Position numbers and translations under genes: made by a program. The notes beneath the pieces are model-generated. The model was not told where the DNA came from and searched no databases. It worked only from the letters and a program-made list of their open reading frames with translations. A stretch of 64,000 nucleotides of DNA from Alicyclobacillus fastidiosus (GTDB lineage: Bacteria > Bacillota > Bacilli > Alicyclobacillales > Alicyclobacillaceae), in NCBI RefSeq assembly GCF_026651875.1, contig NZ_CP104067.1:930001-994000 (forward strand), in the 5' to 3' direction. Position 1 is the stretch's first letter; each line of letters opens with the position of its first letter. Positions 35,170-43,759 of this stretch are shown in pieces.

Positions 35170-36327
35170 ATGAATAAGGCTATCGAATTTATTGAGGTAG
35201 AGAAACAGTACGGAGAGACACATGTCGTCAAGCGGCTAAACCTCGGAATTGGCGAGGGGCAGTTGGTGACGCTGATCGGCCCGTCTGGATGCGGAAAGAC
35301 GACGACGCTCAAAATGATCAACCGCCTCATCGAACCAACTGCGGGAGAGATCTATGTCGGCGGGGAGAACACCAACCGGTTGAGTCCTGTCGAACTGCGT
35401 CGAAAAATCGGATATGTCATTCAGCAAATCGGGCTCTTTCCACACATGACCATCGAAGAGAACATCGGCCTCGTGCCAAAGCTTATGGGGATAAAGAAGC
35501 ACGAGTACGCCAGGCGCGCCGAGTCACTCCTCGACATGGTGGGGATGGATCCAAGTGTCTTTCGAACGCGGTACCCGAAAGAGTTGAGTGGTGGACAACA
35601 ACAGCGTGTCGGTGTGGCGCGCGCGCTTGCTGCGGACCCAGACATCATTCTGATGGATGAGCCGTTTAGCGCGCTTGACCCCATCAGCCGCGAACAGTTA
35701 CAAGACGAACTGCTCAAACTCCAAGGCGCCTTACACAAGACGATTGTATTTGTTACGCACGACATGGATGAAGCTTTGAAGATTGCGGATCAGATTGTGC
35801 TCATGAAAGATGGGACTATCGTGCAGCACGGCATTCCAGACCAAATCCTTCGACACCCGAAAAACGATTTTGTGCGCGAATTTGTGGGCGAAAAACGGTT
35901 CTTTCAGAACGCTGCGTTTGGCGAAGCGCGGGAAGCCATGACGGAAGCCGTCACCGTTGCCCCGATTCGAGGCTTAGCGCACTGTGTTCAGCTGATGAAG
36001 CGACATCGCGTAAACGGACTGATTGTCACGGACGCGGGCGGTCGTTATTTAGGGGTGGTGAGTCCGCAACAGATTTACGACCATTTTCGCGACGAACAAG
36101 CCACGGCGGCGTCGGTCATGCGCGACGACGGCCCGACGGTGAACGCCTCTGCTCCAATGGATCAGGTGCTCGGTTTATTGCAATCAGACGCGCGCGGATT
36201 CCTGCCTGTCGTCGACGCAGATGAGCGCTTGCTAGGGGTCATCACGCGCGCGAGCGTCCTCAACGTCCTGACGGCGTTCGCAGATGAGGAGGTGAGTGCT
36301 GGTGGGCTTGTTGATTCAAACGTTTGA
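35170..36327 (+). CDS. opuCA: Osmoprotectant ABC transporter ATPase (OpuCA-like)
   Basis: A 385-residue ATPase: Walker A IGPSGCGKTTTLKMI, signature LSGGQQQRVGVARALA, Walker B IILMDEPFSALDP. The C-terminal 120 residues are a CBS pair (HRVNGLIVTDAGGRYLGVV and FLPVVDADERLLGVITRASV), typical of glycine-betaine/carnitine/choline transporters that sense ionic strength. ATG follows AAAGGAG. It lies behind a c-di-AMP riboswitch, and c-di-AMP also binds OpuC CBS domains in other Firmicutes, so two layers of control are plausible. Confidence 0.92.
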   Translation: MNKAIEFIEVEKQYGETHVVKRLNLGIGEGQLVTLIGPSGCGKTTTLKMINRLIEPTAGEIYVGGENTNRLSPVELRRKIGYVIQQIGLFPHMTIEENIGLVPKLMGIKKHEYARRAESLLDMVGMDPSVFRTRYPKELSGGQQQRVGVARALAADPDIILMDEPFSALDPISREQLQDELLKLQGALHKTIVFVTHDMDEALKIADQIVLMKDGTIVQHGIPDQILRHPKNDFVREFVGEKRFFQNAAFGEAREAMTEAVTVAPIRGLAHCVQLMKRHRVNGLIVTDAGGRYLGVVSPQQIYDHFRDEQATAASVMRDDGPTVNASAPMDQVLGLLQSDARGFLPVVDADERLLGVITRASVLNVLTAFADEEVSAGGLVDSNV

Positions 36328-36940
36328 GCAAAACTGGCAGGCGTTGCTGGTGGCGCTCGGACAGCACGTGTTGCTCAGCGTGATCGCGATTGTCGTAGCC
36401 AGTGTGATATCGATTCCGCTTGGCGTCTATATCACGCGGCACAAGGTGGTCGCCCAAGTCGTTCTAATCGTCGTTTCTGTGATTCAAACCATCCCGAGTT
36501 TGGCACTTCTCGGGTTCATGATCCCGTTGTTTGGCATCGGTACCGTGCCCGCGGTCATCACCCTGACACTGTATGCGCTGCTTCCGATTGTCCGGAACAC
36601 GTATACCGGCATCACAGAGGTGGATTCTGCGCTCATCGAGGCGGGGCGCGGAATGGGGATGACGAGATCGCAAATTCTCTGGCAGGTTGAACTTCCGTTG
36701 TCGCGCAATGTGATTATGGCTGGCGTACGTACGGCAACTGTGCTTACCATCGGCGTCGCTACGCTTGCGACGTTCATCGGAGCGGGAGGTCTCGGCGACC
36801 TGATCATGCGCGGAATCGACATGATCGACACGCCGACCATTCTCGTCGGGGCGATACCTGCTGCGCTCTTAGCCATCGCCTTCGACGTGTTGTTGCACTT
36901 CTTGGATAGAGTCATGACCCCGCGTGGGTTGCGTTCGTAA
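36302..36940 (+). CDS. opuCB: Osmoprotectant ABC transporter permease (OpuCB-like)
   Basis: A 212-residue BPD-type permease with about six hydrophobic segments. The EAA loop reads ALIEAGRGMGMTRSQILWQVELPL, given here as a region near residues 110-133. GTG 36302 fits AGGAGGTGA best; an in-frame GTG at 36296 is too close to it. It overlaps opuCA by 26 bases. Only one permease gene is present, whereas OpuB/OpuC operons of Bacillus usually have two. Confidence 0.9.
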   Translation: MGLLIQTFEQNWQALLVALGQHVLLSVIAIVVASVISIPLGVYITRHKVVAQVVLIVVSVIQTIPSLALLGFMIPLFGIGTVPAVITLTLYALLPIVRNTYTGITEVDSALIEAGRGMGMTRSQILWQVELPLSRNVIMAGVRTATVLTIGVATLATFIGAGGLGDLIMRGIDMIDTPTILVGAIPAALLAIAFDVLLHFLDRVMTPRGLRS

Positions 36941-36973
36941 GAAAAATAGAGCACAGAAGGGGGCAATGGACTC

Positions 36974-37945
36974 GTGTCATGGATGTCATGGATGTCATGG
37001 ATGTCATGGATGTCATGGAAGCAGGGCATGCGCAAGTTTTGGACTAAAAAAACCGGTAAGGTAGCCGTAACGGCCCTCTCGGTGGGGGCGCTGATCACCC
37101 CGGTAGCGGGTTGTGGCACGGCTGGTGCTGCGTCGTCCAACACGGTGGTCATCGGCGGCAAGAACTTCACCGAGCAGGATATCATGGCAGACATGATGGC
37201 TGACCTCATCCAAAAGGATACCAACTTGAAGGTCGTCAAAAAGCGCTGGCTCGACAGCAACGTCCTGTGGAACGCCGAGAAAAACGGCGACGTGGACATC
37301 TACGTCGAGTACACCGGGACGGGCCTCGTCAATATCTTGAAAGACCCGGTGACGACCGACCCGAACAAGGCCTATCAAACGGTGAAACAACAGTTTGAAC
37401 AAAAGTACCACATCACGTGGCTGAACCCGATTGGGTTCAACAACACGTACGCCATGGCGATGACGCAATCGGAAGCCAAAAAGCTGGGGGTTACAACGAT
37501 ATCGCAAATGGCCGCCAAATCGAAGTCTCTGGTTCTCGGGACGGAGCAGGACTTCATTACGCGCTCGGATGGACTGCCAGCTATGAACAAGCTGTATGGG
37601 ACACAATTCAAGTCGGTGAAGTCGATGGAAATCGGGTTGAAATACAAGGCGTTGGTGAGTGGCGACGTCGACGTGATCGACGCGTTTTCCACGGACGGCA
37701 ATATCCCCGCGAACCACCTGGTGTTGTTGAAGGACGACAAGCACGTATTCCCGCCATACTACGCGTGTCCGATCATTCGCGACAGCGTCTTAAAGGCGCA
37801 TCCGGAGTTGAAGACGGTGTTGAACAAGCTCTCTGGGAAGATCACGGATGAAGAGATGCAAAAGTTGAATGAACAGGTCGATCTCGAGCACAAGAGCGCA
37901 GACGTCGTGGCGAAGACCTGGTTGCAGCAGAACGGGCTGTTATAG
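36974..37945 (+). CDS. opuCC: Osmoprotectant-binding lipoprotein (OpuCC-like) with repeated N terminus
   Basis: Substrate-binding protein of the QAT family: VVIGGKNFTEQDIMADM, ILKDP, TEQDFITRSDGLPAM, DVIDAFSTDGNIP. A lipoprotein signal runs KVAVTALSVGALITPVAGC with the lipobox cysteine. Upstream of MRKFW the frame continues through five Met-Ser-Trp triplets encoded by a 9-bp tandem repeat. GTG 36974 is ten bases after AGAAGGGGG. ATG codons inside the repeat, or the ATG of MRKFW at 37028, could also initiate. The mature protein is unaffected by which is used. Confidence 0.9.
   Translation: MSWMSWMSWMSWMSWKQGMRKFWTKKTGKVAVTALSVGALITPVAGCGTAGAASSNTVVIGGKNFTEQDIMADMMADLIQKDTNLKVVKKRWLDSNVLWNAEKNGDVDIYVEYTGTGLVNILKDPVTTDPNKAYQTVKQQFEQKYHITWLNPIGFNNTYAMAMTQSEAKKLGVTTISQMAAKSKSLVLGTEQDFITRSDGLPAMNKLYGTQFKSVKSMEIGLKYKALVSGDVDVIDAFSTDGNIPANHLVLLKDDKHVFPPYYACPIIRDSVLKAHPELKTVLNKLSGKITDEEMQKLNEQVDLEHKSADVVAKTWLQQNGLL
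36976..37020 (+). repeat. 9-bp tandem repeat, five copies, at the opuCC start
   Basis: GTCATGGAT repeated five times, the last ending GAA. Each copy adds Met-Ser-Trp and a new in-frame ATG. Gain or loss of copies keeps the frame and changes the distance between the ribosome-binding site and downstream start codons. Confidence 0.9.
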
Positions 37946-38052
37946 CGAATGACCTTGTCATAGGCGCCAACCCCCTGGGTCGAGCCTGACCGGCTCGCGT
38001 TTGGCCCCCTTGCATGGATGATGTACACTGTCCATGTAGGAGGATGACCGGC

Positions 38053-38256
38053 ATGAAAAGAGGTCCAAATCCCGAGGGCGCCAGAGGCTGGCTGTTTGCG
38101 TTAGGCGGTCTTGGCGTGATCGTGGTAATTCTTAGCGTCGCGGTATTTCATATCGACTCGGGTGTCTCCATTCTCGGGTACGTCATTGGCTTCATTTGCT
38201 TGCTTTTAGCGGCGATGGGCGCCTTTGTCAAGCGGGACAGAAAAGACTCCGAGTGA
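38053..38256 (+). CDS. Small membrane protein (two helices)
   Basis: A 67-residue protein with two hydrophobic helices (WLFALGGLGVIVVILSVAVF and VSILGYVIGFICLLLAAMGAF) and a basic C terminus. ATG is nine bases after GGAGG. It is not recognised. A promoter upstream (TTGCAT...TACACT) is possible. Confidence 0.65.
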   Translation: MKRGPNPEGARGWLFALGGLGVIVVILSVAVFHIDSGVSILGYVIGFICLLLAAMGAFVKRDRKDSE

Positions 38257-38458
38257 TTTCGATGGAATCTAAAGCCTAGACAAAGGGGTGTTGACCGATG
38301 TGTCGACGCCTCTTTGTCGTTTCGATGTTGCGATGCTGATTTCCGTGTCGAACTGAGCTAGGCGGAAAAGGTTGCGTTTTCCACGCCTTTGCATTGATAA
38401 TTTTCGCTGTCCTGCACACCCTTTGAGTGGTTACTACTCTATGCGGAGGTGCTCTTTC

Positions 38459-38686
38459 GTGGCGAAACCAGACAATCGAAGCGATAATGTCGAGCATTTG
38501 CAAAAGGCAATCAATCACACGATGCAGAACATGCGGGAAGCAAGCGACTTTCTGAAGGCGCACGGCGATGAGATGAACGCGGGGGATGTGGCCGACATTC
38601 GCGCGAAAAACGAGCGCCGTGAGGAAGCGATTGAAGGGTTTCGTGAAGAGATTCAAGACGAGGCGAAGCACCAGCACCGCATGTGA
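38459..38686 (+). CDS. tlp: Small acid-soluble spore protein Tlp
   Basis: A 75-residue Tlp-family protein: AKPDNRSDNVEHLQKAINHT at the N terminus and KNERREEAIEGFREEIQDEA near the C terminus, both diagnostic. It is normally made in the forespore. GTG 38459 is the start, with GCGGAGG upstream; the longer frame to 38372 has no ribosome-binding site. It indicates an endospore former. Confidence 0.93.
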   Translation: MAKPDNRSDNVEHLQKAINHTMQNMREASDFLKAHGDEMNAGDVADIRAKNERREEAIEGFREEIQDEAKHQHRM

Positions 38687-38705
38687 GTTGGCCACACTGA
38701 AAAAG

Positions 38706-38751
38706 GGTCCGTCTGTTTCGCGTCATGCTGACGCGAAACGGCGGACCTTTT
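38706..38751. terminator. Bidirectional terminator between tlp and proS
   Basis: Nested stem GGTCCG/CGGACC enclosing GTTTCGCGTCA/TGACGCGAAAC with a TGC loop, flanked by AAAA on the left and TTTT on the right. Confidence 0.92.
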
Positions 38752-38775
38752 GTTCATTCCATACACAGGGCGTGA

Positions 38776-40227
38776 TCAATACGATTTGGCGAACCAGACT
38801 GCGTGCTTTGCCGGTTGCCCACAGGTTACACACTGGCTGGGACGGGCCGGTGGGTCAAACGGGATGTTTCGGCTGGTCGCGCTGCATGCGTCTTTGACCG
38901 CTCGTTCACAGGCGTCGTCGCCGCACCAACCAGCCAACACAAATCCGCGCTTCTCGTCGATGTAGTTCGTCAGTTCCTCGAGAGTGTTGGCGACATACGA
39001 ATGCTCAGCTCGGAAGGATTTCGCAGCTTCGAACATCGCATGTTGAATCTCATCGAGCAGTTTCGGAAGTGTCGTGTCCAACTCGTCGAGCGGAACAAAC
39101 GTCTTTTCACCCGTGTCGCGGCGAACGAGAACGACCTGTTGGTTTTCCAAGTCACGGGGGCCGATTTCTAGACGGACAGGAATACCGCGCATCTCGTATT
39201 CGTTAAACTTCCAACCTGGGCTCACGTCGTCGCGAGCGTCCATCCGGACGCGAATGTCGGAGGACCGCAGTTTTTCGTAAATCTCCGTCGCCGCGGTGAC
39301 AACCGCCTCCCTAGCTTTTTGCGGACCGATTGGAATGATCACCACTTGTGTGGGTGCCACTTTCGGCGGCAACACAAGTCCTCGGTCATCTCCGTGGACC
39401 ATGATGAGCGCGCCCAACATCCGTGTGGAGACACCCCACGACGTCGTGTACACGAACTTCAGTTGATTGTCTTTGTCCAGATATTGTATTTCAAATCCTT
39501 TGGCAAAGTTTTGGCCTAAATAGTGGGATGTCCCCGCTTGAAGGGCCTTGCCGTCTTTCATGATGGCCTCGATGGAGTATGTATCGACCGCGCCGGCAAA
39601 CTTTTCGCTCGGGGTCTTTTGGCCTCGGATCACCGGAATCGCCAGGAATTCCTCGACAAACTTCGTGTAGATGTCGAGCATCTGCATCGTCTCTTCGCGC
39701 GCTTCGTCCTCGGTGGCGTGCGCGGTGTGGCCCTCTTGCCACAAAAACTCGCTGGTTCGCAAAAACGGCATGGTCCGCTTTTCCCAGCGAACCACGTTCG
39801 CCCACTGGTTCAACAGCAGGGGGAGATCTCTGTATGACTGGATCCACTGAGCGTACATGTGCCCAATCATCGTCTCCGACGTGGGGCGAATCGCCAGGCG
39901 CTCTTCAAGTTTGTCGCCGCCGGCCTCGGTCACCCACGGGAGTTCTGGATTAAATCCCTCGACGTGCTCCTTTTCCTTTTGGAAGAAGCTCTCCGGAATG
40001 AACAGTGGGAAATAGGCATTGCGGTGCCCGGTGCGCTTAAATTCCTTGTCCAGTTCGCGTTGACACGTTTCCCAAATCTCGTACGAATCTGGTTTAAACA
40101 CGATACATCCGCGCACAGGGGAATAATCCATTAAATCCGCTTTTTGGATCACGTCGAGATACCAACGAGAAAAATCCTCGCTCTGCGGCGTGATTTCTTT
40201 CACAAACGCTTTATTTTCTTTCGCCAT
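38776..40227 (-). CDS. proS: Prolyl-tRNA synthetase, archaeal/eukaryotic-type short form
   Basis: Charges tRNA(Pro). At about 483 residues without an editing insertion it is the ProS type 3 form found in some Firmicutes. Class II motif 2 is ANVVRWEKRTMPFLRTSEF followed by WQEGHTAH. Motif 3 lies near TTSWGVSTRMLGALIMVHGDD. The C-terminal zinc-binding-like domain ends CVTCGQPAKHAVWFAKSY. ATG 40227 follows AGGAGGATCGTC. No T-box was seen in the 110-base leader. Confidence 0.93.
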   Translation of the reverse strand: MAKENKAFVKEITPQSEDFSRWYLDVIQKADLMDYSPVRGCIVFKPDSYEIWETCQRELDKEFKRTGHRNAYFPLFIPESFFQKEKEHVEGFNPELPWVTEAGGDKLEERLAIRPTSETMIGHMYAQWIQSYRDLPLLLNQWANVVRWEKRTMPFLRTSEFLWQEGHTAHATEDEAREETMQMLDIYTKFVEEFLAIPVIRGQKTPSEKFAGAVDTYSIEAIMKDGKALQAGTSHYLGQNFAKGFEIQYLDKDNQLKFVYTTSWGVSTRMLGALIMVHGDDRGLVLPPKVAPTQVVIIPIGPQKAREAVVTAATEIYEKLRSSDIRVRMDARDDVSPGWKFNEYEMRGIPVRLEIGPRDLENQQVVLVRRDTGEKTFVPLDELDTTLPKLLDEIQHAMFEAAKSFRAEHSYVANTLEELTNYIDEKRGFVLAGWCGDDACERAVKDACSATSRNIPFDPPARPSQCVTCGQPAKHAVWFAKSY

Positions 40228-40338
40228 GACGATCCTCCTAGGGCAGGTTGTCCTGCTTGCCATCTTACGGAATGCAACAATTCTCGTCAATTACGGGCAT
40301 ACTGGGGACACGCACCAGACGCAGGGAGGGGAACACGA

Positions 40339-41409
40339 ATGGATAATGTAACGCACGCTGCATTCGGAGTCGGGGTCTTTGTGACGTATACGGCCGCCAC
40401 CGGATCGCCACATGAAGGTTCCCTCGCTGTCGCTGCGTGTATCGCGGCGGTGGCCGGGGCAGAATGGCCCGATTTGGACATCTTGGCGCAGGTCTTTGGC
40501 GGGCCGGTGAAATACCTGTACCAACATCGCCAAATTTCTCACAGTCTCCCGCTTTGGTTTGCAGCCTCACTGTTGATTGGACTGATCATCGACGCTTTCA
40601 TACCTGGACACTTTTGGCTATACGCGTCGCTCGCATTCGCTGGCACTTTGACGCACATATTTTTGGACATGTTAACCACATGTGGAACACGCGCCTTCTG
40701 GCCGCTGACGAACCGGCGCTACCGCGGTGACGCGTTGTTTGTCATCGAACCGATATACGTCATCCTGTTTATCGTCGGCTTTGCTGTGATTCAATCCGGT
40801 GGTCCCTATCGGGCGACCGTCTATTGGCTGGATGTTTTGGCGATTGCGTTCACAGTGTGGCGAGTCGCCCTGCGGCTCATGCTGGGCGCACGCGTCAAGC
40901 GATGGATAGGGCGGCTTGGCGACGCGCACGAGGTAAAATGGCGCGTTGTACCGACCCTGTTTCCAATTCCGCATGGCTATAAGTACGTCGTGCAGGAGGG
41001 AGTGCGTTTTCGATTCGGTTCCTTTACGTGGAACGGGCGGATGGTCGAGGAGGCAGCTGTGGAGACGGCTACAGGCCCCGCGGTGGACTACGTCCTGTCT
41101 CAGACGTCCGTCGGGCGAGCGATGGCTTGGTTTGCGCCGATGCTGTTCACCAAGGTCGATCACGACGGACAATGGACCGTCGTTCGGCTCGCGGACGCCT
41201 CTGTCCGGTACCTCAACTTTCTTCCCTTCAGCGCCACGGTCGATTTAACCAACACCGCAGAAGGTGGCTATACGGTCGTGAACGAGGGGCTTCGTGCACA
41301 ACCCGTTCACATTCAGAAGCTGTGGCACGATACGTTTTGCGCGCTAGGAGACAGAGTTTTGCTCTACATCCCCAGTCCGCGCGGATACCGGTCGAAATCC
41401 CGAGCTTGA
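40339..41409 (+). CDS. YfhP-like membrane-bound metal-dependent hydrolase (DUF457)
   Basis: A 356-residue protein with an N-terminal multi-helix DUF457 domain: VTHAAFGVGVF, GAEWPDLDIL, HRQISHSLPLW and THIFLDMLTTCGTRAFWP, the His/Asp pattern of YdjM/YfhP proteins. The C-terminal 150 residues form a beta-rich soluble part. ATG 40339 follows GGGAGGGG. B. subtilis YfhP is reported as a repressor-like regulator of a neighbouring gene, but function is not settled. Confidence 0.8.
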   Translation: MDNVTHAAFGVGVFVTYTAATGSPHEGSLAVAACIAAVAGAEWPDLDILAQVFGGPVKYLYQHRQISHSLPLWFAASLLIGLIIDAFIPGHFWLYASLAFAGTLTHIFLDMLTTCGTRAFWPLTNRRYRGDALFVIEPIYVILFIVGFAVIQSGGPYRATVYWLDVLAIAFTVWRVALRLMLGARVKRWIGRLGDAHEVKWRVVPTLFPIPHGYKYVVQEGVRFRFGSFTWNGRMVEEAAVETATGPAVDYVLSQTSVGRAMAWFAPMLFTKVDHDGQWTVVRLADASVRYLNFLPFSATVDLTNTAEGGYTVVNEGLRAQPVHIQKLWHDTFCALGDRVLLYIPSPRGYRSKSRA

Positions 41410-41437
41410 GAGGGCGTCGAGCCCTTCGTGCAGATGA

Positions 41438-41803
41438 CTAGTCGTGGTCGTACTTCGTCGAGCGGTCGCGCAGGTACTCCGCCAGCAGCTCAAGCAGTTT
41501 GGACGGGTCGTCCAGGGCGTGTTCCTCTGCGAGTCGCCGGGCAATTTCCTGGTACGCGGTCGGCGTTTCGGAAGCGACACTCGGTGTACCCCCGGACTGC
41601 TCGTCAAACGACTCGAGGAAATACGTCAAGGGGACTCCGTACGCCTCTGCGAGTTTCGCCACGAGGAAATATGACGGGTTCGGACGAGTGCCTTTCTCTA
41701 TGGCACTGAGATGACTTATCGAGATACCGGTCTGTTCGGAGGCTTCAGCAAGCGTCCATCCCTTTTGTTCGCGTAAAAACCTCAGTTTCTGTCCCAAATC
41801 CAA
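41438..41803 (-). CDS. XRE-family transcriptional regulator (host side)
   Basis: A 121-residue protein with an N-terminal helix-turn-helix: LRFLREQKGWTLAEASEQTG and ISHLSAIEKGTRPNP. Start TTG 41803 is eight bases after AAGGAGG. It is the last gene with host-like composition before the prophage. It resembles sporulation or cell-surface regulators of the SinR type only in general. Confidence 0.85.
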   Translation of the reverse strand: MDLGQKLRFLREQKGWTLAEASEQTGISISHLSAIEKGTRPNPSYFLVAKLAEAYGVPLTYFLESFDEQSGGTPSVASETPTAYQEIARRLAEEHALDDPSKLLELLAEYLRDRSTKYDHD

Positions 41804-41962
41804 GGATGCGACCTCCTTCCACCCACGAGGTTCCGATTCTACCTGTCTACAAATGTAGAATTAGTAAGCGGCGAAGTAATCAAGGAAAAGAGCACTAAAC
41901 CGACTATTCAAAACTGGCGCTGCCACTGCATTTTACCACGCTGAAAATAAATCTTGAATAAT

Positions 41963-41977
41963 ACGTCTAAACGACGT
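41963..41977. promoter_or_regulatory. Repressor-type operator copy near attL
   Basis: ACGTC-TAAAC-GACGT shares the core GTCTAAACGAC with the operator in the early promoter at 45658-45674. It suggests that the prophage repressor also binds at the integrase end. Confidence 0.6.
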
Positions 41978-41978
41978 G

Positions 41979-42009
41979 GATTTGCAATTGGATTTGCAGG
42001 AGATTTGCA
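41979..42009. repeat. Three direct repeats, possible integrase arm sites
   Basis: GATTTGCA occurs at 41979-41986, 41991-41998 and 42002-42009, spaced 12 and 11 bases, about one helical turn. The position at the 3' end of the integrase gene is typical of arm-type binding sites. Confidence 0.5.
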
Positions 42010-42015
42010 ACTGGA

Positions 42016-43146
42016 TTAGCGCTTTTGAATCGACCGAATAGCAGCCCCTAGGGTGTCGGCAGCGCGTTTTTGAATACCCGGTAGTACATGGGTGTATAGA
42101 TCTGCGGTAATACTAATTGCCGAGTGACCAAGGCGCTCCGACACTATTTTGAGGTGTACATCACGCTCAAGCAATAAGCTGGCGTGCGTGTGTCGTAGAT
42201 CATGGAAGCGCATATTCGGATAGCCCGCGCGTTCCAGAGCCCGATGCCAAGCTCTTGAAAATCGTCTCTGACCCATTGGACTCCCGTCTTCAAGGCAGAT
42301 CACGAGGTCTAAATCATGATATGCTTTTCCTGCTCGTAAGCGTCGTTCGGATTGGGCAACACGGTGGGATTGCAACACCTTGATGTCGTCTTCGGTGATA
42401 GCAATAGCACGCCGACTGCTGTCGGTTTTGGGCTCCTGAAACACGGGATGTCCGCTTGACCATGAAACGGTCTGTTGAACATGCAAATATCCACGTTCAA
42501 AGTCGATGTCACTCCATCGAAGACCGAATATTTCACCTTGCCTCATTCCGGTCATCACAGCGAGGTAGAACCCGATCCAGCACAAGGGGTCATGCTCACG
42601 ATTGATTTCTAAGAAGCCTAGCGCCTGTTCTAAGGTCCAAACGGTTGCTTTTCGACGTTCTATACGTGGAGGGTCCACTGCGTCCGTTACATTGCGTGTC
42701 AGGGCCCCCCACTTAATTGCGTAATCGAGAGCATTATGAAGCACAGCGTGTGCATGCCTGATCGTGCGACTGTTCACCGGTTTTGCACGCATGAATGCGT
42801 ATAGCTCCTGAACGTGCCTGGGAGTCAACTTGCTTAGAGGGATTTTGCCTAGTCGGGGAACAATGTACGACTGTATGGACTCCCGATACGCAATCAAAGA
42901 GTTTGGACGTATCATAGTTGCTTTGTGCTCAAGGTAGCGCTCCATGAATGTCGCCACAGTTTCGTCTTGGGCAAGTGATACGCCCAAGTCACCAGCTTCC
43001 TGTAGGCGACGAGGAAGGTCCTTCTCAGCTTCCTTCCTCGTGTTATACCCGCTGTACTACTTGTATTTCTTCTTTCCGTCATCTCCGACACCGAGATACA
43101 GCACAATAGCCCATTTCTTACCCCGTTTTCTGACGTGACCGCGCAT
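42016..43146 (-). pseudogene. int: Phage tyrosine integrase interrupted by an in-frame TAG
   Basis: The full frame starts at ATG 43146 (MRGHVRKRGKKWAIV), typical of the AP2-like arm-binding domain of phage integrases. Codon 30 is TAG (43057-43059) where a Trp codon TGG is expected (KYK-stop-YSGY). After the stop the frame continues intact: SAM-like domain, catalytic Arg in MTGMRQGEIFGLRWSD, HDLRHTHASLL, and LGHSAISITADLYTHV with the nucleophilic Tyr. Translation could restart at TTG 42987, giving 323 residues without the arm domain. Unless suppressed or restarted, integration and excision would be impaired. Confidence 0.85.
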
Positions 43147-43147
43147 C

Positions 43148-43606
43148 TTATTGACACCTCACCAAGTTGGTTGATTCAAACAAATTAAGCCTCTGGCGCA
43201 TGAACTTGTATGTGACGCAGAATATGGACGCTAGGTAGGCGCATTGATGTTCGTAGTACTGTGGCGTATCGGAAACCAAAGGCGCCAGCATAAATGTCGG
43301 AACAAGGGCGTACATAGCGAATAGACGGGTTTGTTCCTCCTGCAGTCCCCGAAACAACGGATCCATATCCGGCTGTCGACCGCTATGTAGAATGCGGTGC
43401 CCTAGTTCGTGTGCGAGTTGCTCTCGCTGTTTTTCGGGAGGTTGACGGCAGTCGATGACAATCCTTTTACTGCCGCATAGCGCTGGCCTGGGCATTCGCA
43501 CGACGGTAATGCCCAGTCGTTCCGCGAATAGGTCCAATTGGATTTCGTGTGGGTATCGTACGTTGTAGGCCCGATAGTAGGCTGTAATTAGCTTCTCAAT
43601 TTCCAT
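43148..43606 (-). CDS. ImmA/IrrE-family metallopeptidase
   Basis: A 152-residue protein with the zinc motif QLAHELGHRILH. ImmA-type proteases cleave ICE or phage repressors to induce excision. It lies directly upstream of the integrase gene on the same strand and leftward of the XRE repressor, a common lysogeny-module order. Start ATG 43606. Confidence 0.88.
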   Translation of the reverse strand: MEIEKLITAYYRAYNVRYPHEIQLDLFAERLGITVVRMPRPALCGSKRIVIDCRQPPEKQREQLAHELGHRILHSGRQPDMDPLFRGLQEEQTRLFAMYALVPTFMLAPLVSDTPQYYEHQCAYLASIFCVTYKFMRQRLNLFESTNLVRCQ

Positions 43607-43759
43607 ACTGATTCTCCAAATAGAACATATGTTCCCATTTTAAAACTAAAGAAATATAAATAAAAGAGAGAAAATAGAGAGTGGAAAACAGGGGACTGAC
43701 CTGTGGCGCAGAACATACTCTTTGGAAGCATTGTAAATTCCTATACAAGGGTGATGAAC

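Larger units (their letters stand above)
41804..42015. other. Host-prophage junction region without a gene
   Basis: A 212-base gap that should contain attL. No tRNA is present. It holds a repressor-type palindrome (41963-41977) and three direct repeats next to the integrase end. The attachment core itself cannot be recognised without the right end. Confidence 0.5.

Noticed and set aside
40228..40338. T-box leader for proS
   Set aside because: The 110-base leader lacks the AGGGTGG antiterminator and specifier-loop pattern.
41804..42015. tRNA at the prophage insertion site
   Set aside because: No cloverleaf or T-loop GGTTCRAAT-type sequence is present in the junction region.
42912..43157. Separate small leftward gene before the integrase
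   Set aside because: It is a frame-shifted reading of the integrase N-terminal region; the true frame is the one with the amber codon.
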